NCBI RefSeq assembly: GCF_026262505.1
Contig: NC_067208.1
Span: 2,046,001-2,110,000 of the forward strand
Length of the DNA: 64,000 nt
Origin: Trichomonas vaginalis G3
Lineage: Eukaryota; Parabasalia; Trichomonadida; Trichomonadidae
Reading direction: 5' to 3'
The notes below the pieces were generated by a model that was given only the letters and a program-made list of their open reading frames with translations, made no database searches and was not told the origin of the DNA. A program made the translations under genes and the position numbers. Positions 51,450 through 60,748 of this stretch are shown in pieces. Within the stretch, counting starts at the first letter, position 1. Each line of letters starts with the position of its first letter.

Positions 51450-52288
51450 ATTGACTTGAGGTTTTTGAAATATAATATCTGTACTATCAGTAAACTTTAG
51501 CTTTTAACTTTTGTCAATAATCTTTCTTTTTCGATATGGAGATTCATGATTTATCAAAAATATCAACTATATTTCGGAAAATCAAAACCTTCAATTTCAA
51601 TCTTTGCAATATTCGTTCAATGATAGAATACTAGAATGCAACCATGCATGGAAACAACAACTTAGACTTCAGCTGATGTACGAACACGGATTTCACAAGA
51701 ATTCTCTATTCGTTCATAACTCTTTACACCACTTACTTATAATTTGAACCATTTGCTGTTTTTCTTTACGAAAGATCATATTAAAGAGTCAGATAGTAAT
51801 AATTTCAGATACTAGCAATCTTTTATTTTGCTATTAATGTGAAAATTGAAAACAATGATACATTGCAATAGTTTTCCTGATATGGCAAAGATCAGCGAAT
51901 ATAATTTTAATGTGGAGCTTTTTTTGAAAAAAACAATTGATTCAAAATTCAGATTAAATGTTTTCTAATGATGTTTTCCACACGAGTTAATCTTAGAATC
52001 GAATATCATATGATTAAAAGAGAAATACATTTGTATGTCATTTCACGATTTTCCGTTTTTTGAGAATCAAATAAAATCTAGCTTGCTGTTGTCTTACACA
52101 TCATTATCTCAAGCTTTTAAGAGAGTCAACATTTTTTCATTTTTTGAGAGCCATTCAATTCATAGATGTGAATTCAGTGAAAATAGCCAAAATATAGAAT
52201 GCATTTCACATATATATGCAATTACAAATGAAAAACAAGAAAATTGTGGAGAAATAGATTTCAATTTTTTTACAAAAAATAAAACAAA
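51450..52288. other. Intergenic DNA between two convergent host pseudogenes
   Basis: About 840 bases, AT-rich, between the stop of the ROK pseudogene and the stop of the Myb pseudogene. I see no gene or element. Frames reaching into 52289-52388 on the plus strand are the antisense of the Myb C-terminus. Confidence 0.6.
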
Positions 52289-54210
52289 TTACGGAATTGA
52301 GCTCCCAAAGAAATCTTCACTTGAATCAAACAAGTTTTCAAATTGCTCGATGAAGTTATCAATAACGGGGTCATTATTGATTTTGTAATTTAATCGTCGT
52401 CGTTATCGATTTTGTAATTTAATCGTTATCGTCTTTTTCTAAACGTGCATTTTTTGCTTTCGGAGCTATTGAACATACATTGGCCCTTACCAGCAATTGA
52501 AAACTATTTTTCATTATCAACAATTACATTACTCCGAGTTATTCATCAATCAATGAAAATCGATATATAGTCCATACTTCAATTTACAATATTGGCAAGT
52601 CCAATTTCACTTGGCATATTTAACTCATATAGAAAAACCAGTTGGAATCGGCAAAATTATCTTTAATTCCATACATAAGAAAAAAAAATTATAAAGTTCT
52701 TCAATAATAGCAAACTAATAGTTTAAATAGATTTACAAGTATCGCCCATCTACTTTTGATATAATTCACATATTAAATGTAGAAAACTGGTTTAAAATAA
52801 ATATTTCAAAAGTTCGAAAACGATTTATGAAAAAATAATGTGATGACATTTACTAAATTTGCTCTGTATTAAAGTATCGATGATAGAAAGAGCATATTTT
52901 GTAAATATTTCAAAAATATTTAAGGACTTCGACTTTAGCATCACATAAATATGTTATTTTCTATATTAAAACGTAATTTTGGTGGTCTTAGAATAGAAAA
53001 ATATGCAATATTCGTGGAGATAATGAGGGTTCTTAAACATGTTCTTAAAAATAAATAAAATAATACAAATCTTTATTCAATCGTTTACAAGCTGCAAAAA
53101 TCGAACAATAATTTGACTTTGTAAAAAAAGTGCGTCATTTTTATTCGTTATACTTACAAAATGTAAACATTACGAGAAACATTTACATTTGTAAATGTAA
53201 CAAGTAAAGTTGTATCGCATAATTTGACTTTGTAAAAAAAGTGCGTCATTTTTATTCGTTATACTTACAAAATGTAAACATTACGAGAAACATTTACATT
53301 TGTAAATGTAACAAGTAAATACATCAGATTTAAATTGTAAATGTAGTTTATCTCTCTCATCTCCTTTTTAAAAGGTATTACATACATACGAACGCATGGG
53401 TCACTCAATAATTAGCGTGATAATAATTAAGGATAGACTGTAATCGTAATTTTATTTTTGGACTTATATTTCGACATTTTGAAGTCGCTTGAAAGTCTTG
53501 CAAATGATTAAATTTGGAAAATTTGACCTAAGTCTGCATTATTTTGATGACTTAAACAATTCTATAAATCTGTTTTCCTAAAAATTTAAAAAGATATAAT
53601 TTCAATTTCCCTAAATTTATGTAATTCATATATCACCAAAATATTTGGACTGCATTTCGTTTGTCTGCACCTAATTAAAGTCTAAATACCAATTAATTTT
53701 GGAGTTGCATTGCTTTTAATGTAAAAATGCACGTTTAGAAAAAGACGATAACGATTAAATTACAAAATCGATAACGACGACGATTAAATTACAAAATCGA
53801 TAACCTCTCTCAATAACGGCTATCTCACGTTCTTGATTTTTCTTCTCCTGAGTTTTCTCTTTCTTGAGAGTTTGTAGATTTTTGCCATGTCTTTTTAGTA
53901 GTTTGAATCTCGCTTTAATTGCAACATCAGATCTTCCTGTCATCATTTCCGAGATTTTAATCCAACGACAACCTAGCTTTTTGTACAAACTAAGAAGTTG
54001 GATGTCTTCATCGAGTGTAAACGGACTTGATTTCAGATGCGGAGCTAGATATTTCTCGTATCTGTCTTTGCATTGTCTTGCTGATTTGTTAAACATCTTA
54101 TCCGATATTAAGTTCCAGTCTTTGCCATATTCATTGACAAAGTTTTTCAGCTTAATATCATCTGACTCTGAGAATTTGTTCTTCGTTACTAATCTGTTGG
54201 GCGATATCAT
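52289..54210 (-). pseudogene. R2R3-type Myb protein, interrupted by the 1442-bp element
   Basis: Host gene read from 54210 down. Two Myb repeats are present: NKFSESDDIKLKNFVNEYGK ... DRYEKYL and FTLDEDIQLLSLYKKLGCRW ... ARFKLLKRH, followed by a basic linker. After EREIAVI the element copy 2 (52368-53809) interrupts the frame. Beyond it the frame continues as DNFIEQFENLFDSSEDFFGSSIP and stops at 52289. Counting the target sequence once, the two parts make 157 codons in phase, which confirms that they are one gene. The interrupted copy would instead run on into the element and end with RGYRFCNLIVVVIDFVI, so a protein with both Myb repeats but an altered tail is still possible. The start at MISPNRLV is tentative; a longer upstream frame exists. 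Confidence 0.82.
52368..53809 (-). mobile_element. 1442-bp non-autonomous element, copy 2, in the Myb gene
   Basis: Reverse-orientation copy of 49182-50623 with identical length and ends. It is flanked by TCAATAACG (52359-52367 and 53810-53818). Insertion in a second coding gene with its own target duplication shows true mobility, not segmental duplication. Confidence 0.9.
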
Positions 54211-54724
54211 CAAAAAAAATGTTTTGAATTGACATATAATTAAATTGAGTAAGACTATTGATAGCAATTTCAAATTTTTTTACTTTTGAATTAAAATTAA
54301 AAATTGAAGAATCAATTCCAGGAGTAGTTAAATGCAATATTGTATTCTATATGTAAAATAAAATTGCCTCAAAAATTTGAAGTGCAATTCAAAAATTTGA
54401 AACTTCAATAAAGATGAATTGAACAATAAAGCATGCCACATAATATTGAATAATTTCAGAAATTTCTCAATATGAAATTTATTTGATATTTTTCTGACAG
54501 CAAATGTTCACAGGTTTATTATCATCTTTATTGTAATAAACAGAAATTCATCAAAAGTGACAGCTCTCAATTTTTTGACATTTGTAAATTCTAAATTGAA
54601 TGAGAAAAATGAAATAATACTAAGCATAATACAATATTCTAGATTTAATTATAATTAGGAAAAGTTAGTTTTGAGAGTACTTTTCATAGGCATATAGAAT
54701 GAAATCTTCTGAAAAATAATATCA
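54211..54724. other. AT-rich DNA between the Myb pseudogene and the rve transposon
   Basis: Low-complexity A+T-rich sequence. It includes the presumed Myb promoter, but I see no clear TCATTA-type initiator at the right distance. No gene or element is visible. Confidence 0.5.
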
Positions 54725-55157
54725 CATAAACTCATATTATTTTCTAATATATAACTATTTTATATAAAAATCAAATTCAATGATCTTAAAAGCGAAGGAT
54801 AAACCTCAAAATTTACGAATATAATGAGTGGGAATATAATGCTTATCTATCATAAAACCATATGAAATATTAATTTTTGCTTTACGCCTAATTTTTGACG
54901 ACAATTAGCAAAAAATGTTAAATGTTAACACTCAGTCCATTTGAATATGAAAAATAAAATTGACTTTGATTAAATGTTTTTATTTATCATGCAATTCTTC
55001 TTGCGACCAAAGATTTGAATAAAAGTTCAAAAAATAAGATAGCTTAAAAAATAATATACGGTAGTGTTTACTAATAGATGAATAGTATATAAATTCTATT
55101 AAAATGGATTTGATCCAAAAAAATATATAAAATTTGATCATAAATAAAATCGTTTTA
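54725..55157. repeat. Left inverted terminal repeat of the rve transposon
   Basis: About 433 bp, matching the reverse complement of 56335-56767. It ends 95 bases before the transposase ATG, so it probably carries the promoter. Confidence 0.88.
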
Positions 55158-55252
55158 AATTACTTCTTCATTTAAATTATAACAATTATTTTTGTTTTTA
55201 TTTATCATCCACATTCAAATTTGAATCTTATCACAAAAGAAGGACCACTTTT

Positions 55253-56299
55253 ATGACTACTGCCAAATCTATAAGCAGAGAATGGCTATTTGAAGCTAAA
55301 AGAAGAATAGAAGAAGGTGAATCTTACAAAAGTGTGGGAAAGGAAGTTGAATTGGAAAATGGTAAAATTAAATTGAATGTTGCCGAAAATACAATAAGAA
55401 GAGCATTTCAACTTCAAGAAATCGAATTACCAAAAGTTAGTCGCGGCAGAAAACCAAATCCACCAACATTTGAGCAAAAACAATTAATTAATTCTTGTGT
55501 TTCACAATATAAAGGAGGAATTTCAAAAACTTATTTATTGATTAAAAGGTTTCAAAATATTGCTCAAAATCCCGATTGTGAGAAAGAAAAAGAAGAAATT
55601 GCAAAAGAATTTGAAAATATAGAAGATTTGACAAAAGATCAAATTTTTGACAATTTACAAAAAATAAAGCATCATCAAGTGGAAAAATTTATGATGGAAT
55701 CAGGTTTATCTTCAAAAAGAGATTACAAACCAGCAGATCCACCTACCAAATATCGTGCCATATCAAAGAATTTGATGTGGCACTGCGATATTCATTACCT
55801 TCACGGTAATGTTTCTTTTCCATTTTTTGCCATATTGGATGATATGACACGTAAAGTTCTCAAAACTAAATTATTGAAAAACAAGTCTTCCAACTCAACA
55901 GCGAAGGCTTTAAGAAAACTTTTAGAGGAGTTTATTCCTTACTGCATCTGGACCGATAACGGCGGTGAAAACCGCGGTGAATTCGGCCAGGTTATGCAGG
56001 AAAACGGAATAGTTTGGAAGCACACCTTGCCGTATATGCCAAGACAGAACGGCAAGGTGGAGCGCCTGTGGCCAAGCTTAGAAAAGTTTTTGCCAGACGA
56101 GTTGGATGATATTCAACAAATCAAGGACTCAGTTCAGCAGTTCATTGAAAAATACAACAATACACCACATTTATCTCTCGATATTAATCCAAAAACGAAT
56201 AGTAATTACACTCCTAACGAATTATTCGAAGTTTCAAAATTTTGGTACAGCCAGAAATGCAAAAATGGGAGTTATATATCAAAGACGAAGGGGTCTTAG
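55253..56299 (+). CDS. rve-type DDE transposase (348 residues)
   Basis: Residues 1-70 form an N-terminal helix-turn-helix-like region (SREWLFEAKRRIEEGESYKS, VAENTIRRAFQLQ). Residues ~90-170 are a helical linker. The catalytic core carries the first Asp in WHCDIHYLHG, the second in IWTDNGGENRGEF and the Glu in PRQNGKVERLW, with 34 residues between the last two, so the triad is complete. AILDDMTRKVL after the first Asp is typical of the bacterial IS481/IS3 and retroviral integrase fold. The enzyme would cut and insert the flanking element. Bases 55920-56100 are much richer in G+C than the rest of the gene. Confidence 0.85.
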   Translation: MTTAKSISREWLFEAKRRIEEGESYKSVGKEVELENGKIKLNVAENTIRRAFQLQEIELPKVSRGRKPNPPTFEQKQLINSCVSQYKGGISKTYLLIKRFQNIAQNPDCEKEKEEIAKEFENIEDLTKDQIFDNLQKIKHHQVEKFMMESGLSSKRDYKPADPPTKYRAISKNLMWHCDIHYLHGNVSFPFFAILDDMTRKVLKTKLLKNKSSNSTAKALRKLLEEFIPYCIWTDNGGENRGEFGQVMQENGIVWKHTLPYMPRQNGKVERLWPSLEKFLPDELDDIQQIKDSVQQFIEKYNNTPHLSLDINPKTNSNYTPNELFEVSKFWYSQKCKNGSYISKTKGS

Positions 56300-56334
56300 C
56301 AAAATTTGAATAATTACATCAGTTTAAATGACTA

Positions 56335-56767
56335 CTAAACAATTTTATTTATGATCAAATTTTATATATTTTTTTGGATCAAATCCATTTTAATAGAATT
56401 TATATACTATTCATCTATTAGTAAACACTACCGTATATTATTTTTTAAGCTATCTTATTTTTTGAACATTTATTCAAATCTTTGGTCGCAAGAAGAATTG
56501 CATGATAAATAAAAACATTTAATCAAAGTCAATTTTATTTTTCATATTCAAATGGACTGAGTGTTAACATTTAACATTTTTTGCTAATTGTCGTCAAAAA
56601 TTAGGCGTAAAGCAAAAATTAATATTTCATATGGTTTTATGATAGATAAGCATTATATTCCCACTCATTATATTCGTAAATTTTGAGGTTTATCCTTCGC
56701 TTTTAAGATCATTGAATTTGATTTTTATATAAAATAGTTATATATTAGAAAATAATATGAGTTTATG
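56335..56767. repeat. Right inverted terminal repeat of the rve transposon
   Basis: Mirror image of 54725-55157. It begins 35 bases after the transposase stop codon. Confidence 0.88.
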
Positions 56768-56783
56768 AAAAAAAAAAAAAAAA
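56768..56783. repeat. Run of 16 A at a transposon/Maverick junction
   Basis: The rve transposon ends at base 56767. The following 16 A separate it from sequence that appears to belong to Maverick B. The run could be natural, or a join made by assembly. Confidence 0.8.
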
Positions 56784-56790
56784 GGTAGTG

Positions 56791-56821
56791 GGGCTTCCAG
56801 GCACTTCGTGCCTTCTAGCCC
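56791..56821. repeat. Hairpin at the presumed left edge of Maverick B
   Basis: GGGCTTCCAGGCAC and GTGCCTTCTAGCCC form imperfect arms around TTC. Position at the element border suggests a terminal structure. Confidence 0.65.
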
Positions 56822-56924
56822 TGATGATGTTTAGTAATAAATGAAGTTTTTATTCGGAAAATTGTTAGTCTTCTGGGTCGAAAACATTATATAATGTGTC
56901 GCTTTTCACAAATTATATATGTTT

Positions 56925-57210
56925 TCATGTTTTGTCAAGACTTCTTCGTAATGAGTGTAAATGACCAAAAATATAATTTAGGGTAGAAGGTTAGATCTAA
57001 CCTCTTTTCTAACCTCTTTTCTACCCTCTTGAATTTGTCATGATTTCTTCGTAAATGTTTTGTCAAACATGAACGTACATGTTTTGTCAAGACTTCTTCA
57101 TCGTAATGAGTGTAAAGGACCCAAAAATAAAGTTTAGGTGAAGAGGTGAGATCTCACCTGTTTTCTCACCTCTTTTCTCACCTCTTGAATTTTCATGATT
57201 TCTTCGTCAT
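56925..57210. repeat. Two ~135-bp diverged direct repeats, each with a covarying palindrome
   Basis: The segments 56925-57058 and 57079-57210 share CATGTTTTGTCAAGACTTCT at one end and TCATGATTTCTTCGT at the other. Each holds a palindrome: GGTTAGATCTAACC (56981-57027 with outer arms) in the first and GGTGAGATCTCACC (57136-57182) in the second. The base changes between them are matched on both arms. They lie just upstream of the first gene of the element and may be regulatory or terminal. Confidence 0.8.
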
Positions 57211-57331
57211 AGGCACGGAGATAGGACGGTTATTTTACAAAACTGACAACACTTTGACCGAGTAGTTTTTTGTGCTGAACAAATAGTGTCATATAAACAT
57301 CTGTCAAAAACCGTTTTTTACTTCACTTAAA

Positions 57332-59944
57332 ATGCCACGTAAGCTACGTAAGAATATACGTAAGAGGAAGAGAGCATTGAAACATCCAATAGTAAAACTG
57401 ACACCACAACAACAGTTGCAACAACAAATTATGAATGACCCCACTATGTTGCAACAAATGTCAAGCAACCCTATGCTTTTAAACCGAGTTATTGGTGCAC
57501 AGAGTGGAGGTTTAAGAGCGGCACTTTTAGCGAAAATGGCAGGCTATGGTGGAGCTGCAGACGGAACAGCTTATAACCCTCAAAGTCAAATGAATTTGAG
57601 TTCACTCAAAAATCAAATAACAGATGTCAAAAAGTCAAACATAGACATACAGAAACAAATAAGTGAAAACGAAAAGAAACTAGAATATGACAGACACACA
57701 AAGAAACTCAATGAGTTAAACGTAGAGAAAAAGAAGAAAGAAGAACAACTGAAAGAACTAAGTACAGAGGAATATGCGAAAAAAGTGTCAGAAAAAGCAG
57801 CAGAAGTAGCAAAAATGGAACAAGATGTTATAAATTTGAAAAACCATACTACTCAATATAAAGTACTGAAAGATGAAGAGATAAAACAAAAAGCCCTGAA
57901 GACATATATGGATAGCGATGAGTATAAAAAAGAAGTTGAAGCAAATGTAAAGGCAGAAAAACTTTTACAGTTGCAAAACCAAACCGTACAGTATGAAAAC
58001 TTAGCACAAGAAAGTAAAAATAACGACGCAGCCATGCAAAAGGCAATGAAAAGCGCAGAATATATAAAAGCTAATAATGACTGGTTAGATGCCCAAGCCA
58101 ACGCCAAAGCAGCCCAACTTATAGGGTCAATAAGGACAAAAATACAAGCGGATGAAGACAGTTCAAATGAAGCTTTAATGAATGCTGACTTTAAGAACGC
58201 CTTCGAAGCTCTTCATAGTAAGGTGAAACTAGTGAACGACTTCTCATCTGGAAAGAAACTGAAGTCTGAAGGTTTCGACAAAGAGTTAAGAGAAGTAGCA
58301 CAAAATATGACGAAAATAACAGATGCAGCAACGAGACAGGCAGTTCAAAGTGCCTATGACGCCGTTAGAGCAACTGTTGTGAAAAGTCAAGAAAAAGAGT
58401 TACAACAGACCAAAACAGACCTAGTAAATGCTTTCTTAAGAACGAAAAGTCAGGTAGGACATTATGCTGCAGATGGAACATATGTGCCAGCTGGTGGAAC
58501 TTATATACCAGCTGGTGGAACTTATATACTAGCTAGTGGAACTTATATACCACCAAACCCTCCAAGAGAAGCACCTGCACCAGGACTACCTAAAACATTT
58601 ACATCGTCACATGGACACAGACACAGGCATGCACCAAAACCAACACAACAACCAACAGTTCAAAATCCAGCACAACAACCAACAGTTCAAAACACTGCAC
58701 CACAACCAAAACCAGCACAACAACCACCTCCACAACCAGCACAGCAACCAACAGTTCAAAACCCTGCACAACAACAACCACAAACAGAGCAAGGACATAA
58801 AAGAAGTAGAGAACAAGGAAACCAAGAATTCTTAAAAATGCTTAAGGAAAATTATGGTTACCCAGATACTCTTGACTTTAGTGACAGATATAAAGAAGCT
58901 ATTAGAAAGTTCAAGGAAGGAAATACTGACCCGAACCTATTTAGCTTTATGGTTCAGCACCAAATGGGATATAATTTCAAACCTGGAAAATACAAGCTCG
59001 CTAAGGGATATGATTTAATAGCATATCATCCAAATGACATGGATGAATTTACTCCAAGATATTTGGTGTCAGAGCTAAATGATAATTCAACTCTCTTCAT
59101 GAAACGCGTAAAAAATAGAGACGGAACGAAAGAAGAAAGGTTTATGAGTCCGGATGACTTAGATAGGGAACTTGTTAAAAACGGTCTCGGAATATATGAA
59201 ATGCCAGCAGATGAGGTACAAGAAACTCAACAGGAAGAAGTTCAGATACAACCAGACATGGAAGAAATAGTTCAGCAACAACAGCTAGAAGAGCCTGAAG
59301 GAAACGAACAAGTCCCTCCTTTGGAAACTAACTTCACAGAACTAGATGAAGATTTGGAACAGCCGAAAAATCTTGACCCTCAACAAGTGTATGCGGGGAA
59401 TATGGAATCTTTCCAAGAGTCTAAGAAAAATTCGGCTGACATAGTAGAAGAATATCGAAAAATGTTCGCCGACATACAAAAGACTCCAACATCAGATGAA
59501 AATATTCAGCATAGAATGGAAGAACTGAAAGAAAGTGTACGCAAATACAACAATCCTTTTTACTTACGACCATATAATGTTCAATCTTTGGCTGAACTCG
59601 GTGAAAATAAAAGGTTAAATTTCAACAAAACATATAGAAATGAAACATTGTTTAAAGTTCATTCAGAACCTAACCAATATGGAAACAAACCTACTTTTGT
59701 TTCTGCAGACTATGGAACTACAATGAGATGGGGTCATAAAGCTAATCCGGATAGGTGGTTCATAAACTTACAACCTCAATTCCAAGAAGTTGTAGACGCA
59801 ATGGAAGTGAATGGTGAACCAGATATAGCTGGTATTTTCAGCGCGGCTTTAATGCCATTGAAAGATATGAAAGATGCAGATATTTTGGAGTTAGTATCCC
59901 TAAGTCGTGTACTGTGGCATTGCGCGCCTCCGTACACCACTTAG
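57332..59944 (+). CDS. Large coiled-coil, Gln/Pro-rich Maverick protein (870 residues)
   Basis: A very basic N-terminus (MPRKLRKNIRKRKRALKH) suits nuclear import or DNA contact. It is followed by a Gln/Met-rich stretch, a long coiled coil at ~85-250 (KQISENEKKLEYDRHTKKLN), repeats around GGTYIPAGGTYI near 390, a Pro/Gln-rich region with QQPTVQNPAQ repeats (~425-490) and a mixed C-terminal domain with WGHKANPDRWFINLQPQF. It may be the functional counterpart of the giant protein of Maverick A, although no clear sequence match is seen. Upstream are the covarying palindromes. Probably structural; no family recognised. Confidence 0.65.
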   Translation: MPRKLRKNIRKRKRALKHPIVKLTPQQQLQQQIMNDPTMLQQMSSNPMLLNRVIGAQSGGLRAALLAKMAGYGGAADGTAYNPQSQMNLSSLKNQITDVKKSNIDIQKQISENEKKLEYDRHTKKLNELNVEKKKKEEQLKELSTEEYAKKVSEKAAEVAKMEQDVINLKNHTTQYKVLKDEEIKQKALKTYMDSDEYKKEVEANVKAEKLLQLQNQTVQYENLAQESKNNDAAMQKAMKSAEYIKANNDWLDAQANAKAAQLIGSIRTKIQADEDSSNEALMNADFKNAFEALHSKVKLVNDFSSGKKLKSEGFDKELREVAQNMTKITDAATRQAVQSAYDAVRATVVKSQEKELQQTKTDLVNAFLRTKSQVGHYAADGTYVPAGGTYIPAGGTYILASGTYIPPNPPREAPAPGLPKTFTSSHGHRHRHAPKPTQQPTVQNPAQQPTVQNTAPQPKPAQQPPPQPAQQPTVQNPAQQQPQTEQGHKRSREQGNQEFLKMLKENYGYPDTLDFSDRYKEAIRKFKEGNTDPNLFSFMVQHQMGYNFKPGKYKLAKGYDLIAYHPNDMDEFTPRYLVSELNDNSTLFMKRVKNRDGTKEERFMSPDDLDRELVKNGLGIYEMPADEVQETQQEEVQIQPDMEEIVQQQQLEEPEGNEQVPPLETNFTELDEDLEQPKNLDPQQVYAGNMESFQESKKNSADIVEEYRKMFADIQKTPTSDENIQHRMEELKESVRKYNNPFYLRPYNVQSLAELGENKRLNFNKTYRNETLFKVHSEPNQYGNKPTFVSADYGTTMRWGHKANPDRWFINLQPQFQEVVDAMEVNGEPDIAGIFSAALMPLKDMKDADILELVSLSRVLWHCAPPYTT

Positions 59945-60039
59945 CGGTTTTGACACTTTACGAAACCGGTAACGTATATTTTACAACACAACCATAACAC
60001 CAACTTAACCTTAAATATTTACAAAACCATCTGACACAT

Positions 60040-60105
60040 AAACGACTTCACTAACTACTTCACTAACGACTTCACTAACGAATTCCCTACCGTCCTCACT
60101 AAATA
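60040..60105. repeat. 12-bp direct repeats (ACTTCACTAACG)
   Basis: About four copies of a GACTTCACTAAC-type unit, the last degenerate, lie between the 870-residue gene and the next gene on the same strand. They could be protein-binding sites or chance tandem growth. Confidence 0.7.
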
Positions 60106-60156
60106 AAAAATAACCTTATTTTTATTTTTTTAAATTTTTTATTTCATTACAAAGAC

Positions 60157-60591
60157 ATGTCCGACTACATTTACTATGACTCTTTCCCAGAACGTTTCCG
60201 TGAACTATTCAAAACTCAAGTAAAACTGAGAAACATGCATTTTAACAAAGACAGACCCATTGACGATGAAAGAAACCCTGAATATATTACAATCCCTTAT
60301 GACGCAAAGTTCATTGCATACATTCCTTATGGTCGCAGAGGAACGAAAACTATTTCAACAAAGACGAAAAATTATTTCTGGAGCGATGAAGAAAATTGCC
60401 TTATCTACATAAATGCATACTTAAATAAAGCTACATATTGTACAAAAGAAGGTTGGACTGGATTTGAGCTCTACATATACGACGACGATGGAAACAGACG
60501 TTGTGTATACCCATACGATAATATGTACCATTGTTTTCATCAAGCATTAAACGAATACATAGTCAGTAAGGGTCTCATTCCTGTTGAGTAG
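60157..60591 (+). CDS. Unrecognised Maverick protein (144 residues)
   Basis: Starts MSDYIYYDSFPERFRELF, rich in Tyr and charged residues, with a probable mixed alpha/beta fold and the segment YNKATYCTKEGWTGFELYIY-like in its middle. No motif recognised and no clear partner in Maverick A. The ATG is preceded by TTTTTTAAATTTTTTATTTC, consistent with the T-rich promoter pattern. Confidence 0.65.
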   Translation: MSDYIYYDSFPERFRELFKTQVKLRNMHFNKDRPIDDERNPEYITIPYDAKFIAYIPYGRRGTKTISTKTKNYFWSDEENCLIYINAYLNKATYCTKEGWTGFELYIYDDDGNRRCVYPYDNMYHCFHQALNEYIVSKGLIPVE

Positions 60592-60694
60592 ATATGTTAT
60601 ATTTTTGTTCTGTCATTTATATAAAAATAAACTTAAAAATTAATGATATCACCACCCGCACACGTATGAAAACATAGCACAAAAATAATGTTTA

Positions 60695-60740
60695 TGTTAG
60701 AAGGTTAGATCTAACCCGATATCTAACCTCTTTTCTAACC
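60695..60740. terminator. Third copy of the covarying palindrome, between convergent genes
   Basis: GGTTAGATCTAACC with the following TCTAACCTCTTTTCTAACC forms the same structure as at 56981 and 57136, again followed by TTGAATT. It lies between the ends of two convergent genes (60591 and 60749), which fits a two-way transcription terminator or processing site. The function is inferred from position. Confidence 0.5.
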
Positions 60741-60748
60741 TGTTGAAT

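Larger units (their letters stand above)
54725..56767 (+). mobile_element. rve/DDE DNA transposon with ~433-bp inverted ends (IS481EU/Ginger-like)
   Basis: Both ends begin CATAAACTCATATTAT when read inward. The inverted repeats (54725-55157 and 56335-56767) match over ~433 bp with only a few differences. Between them is a single intact transposase gene. Near-identical ends and an open frame indicate a young, possibly still active copy. No target duplication is visible, because the right flank is a run of 16 A. Trichomonads are known hosts of IS481EU- and IS3EU-like elements, but the family assignment here is tentative. Confidence 0.85.

Noticed and set aside
52035-52388. 117-residue plus-strand frame
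   Set aside because: Antisense to the C-terminus of the interrupted Myb gene, running into the 1442-bp element.
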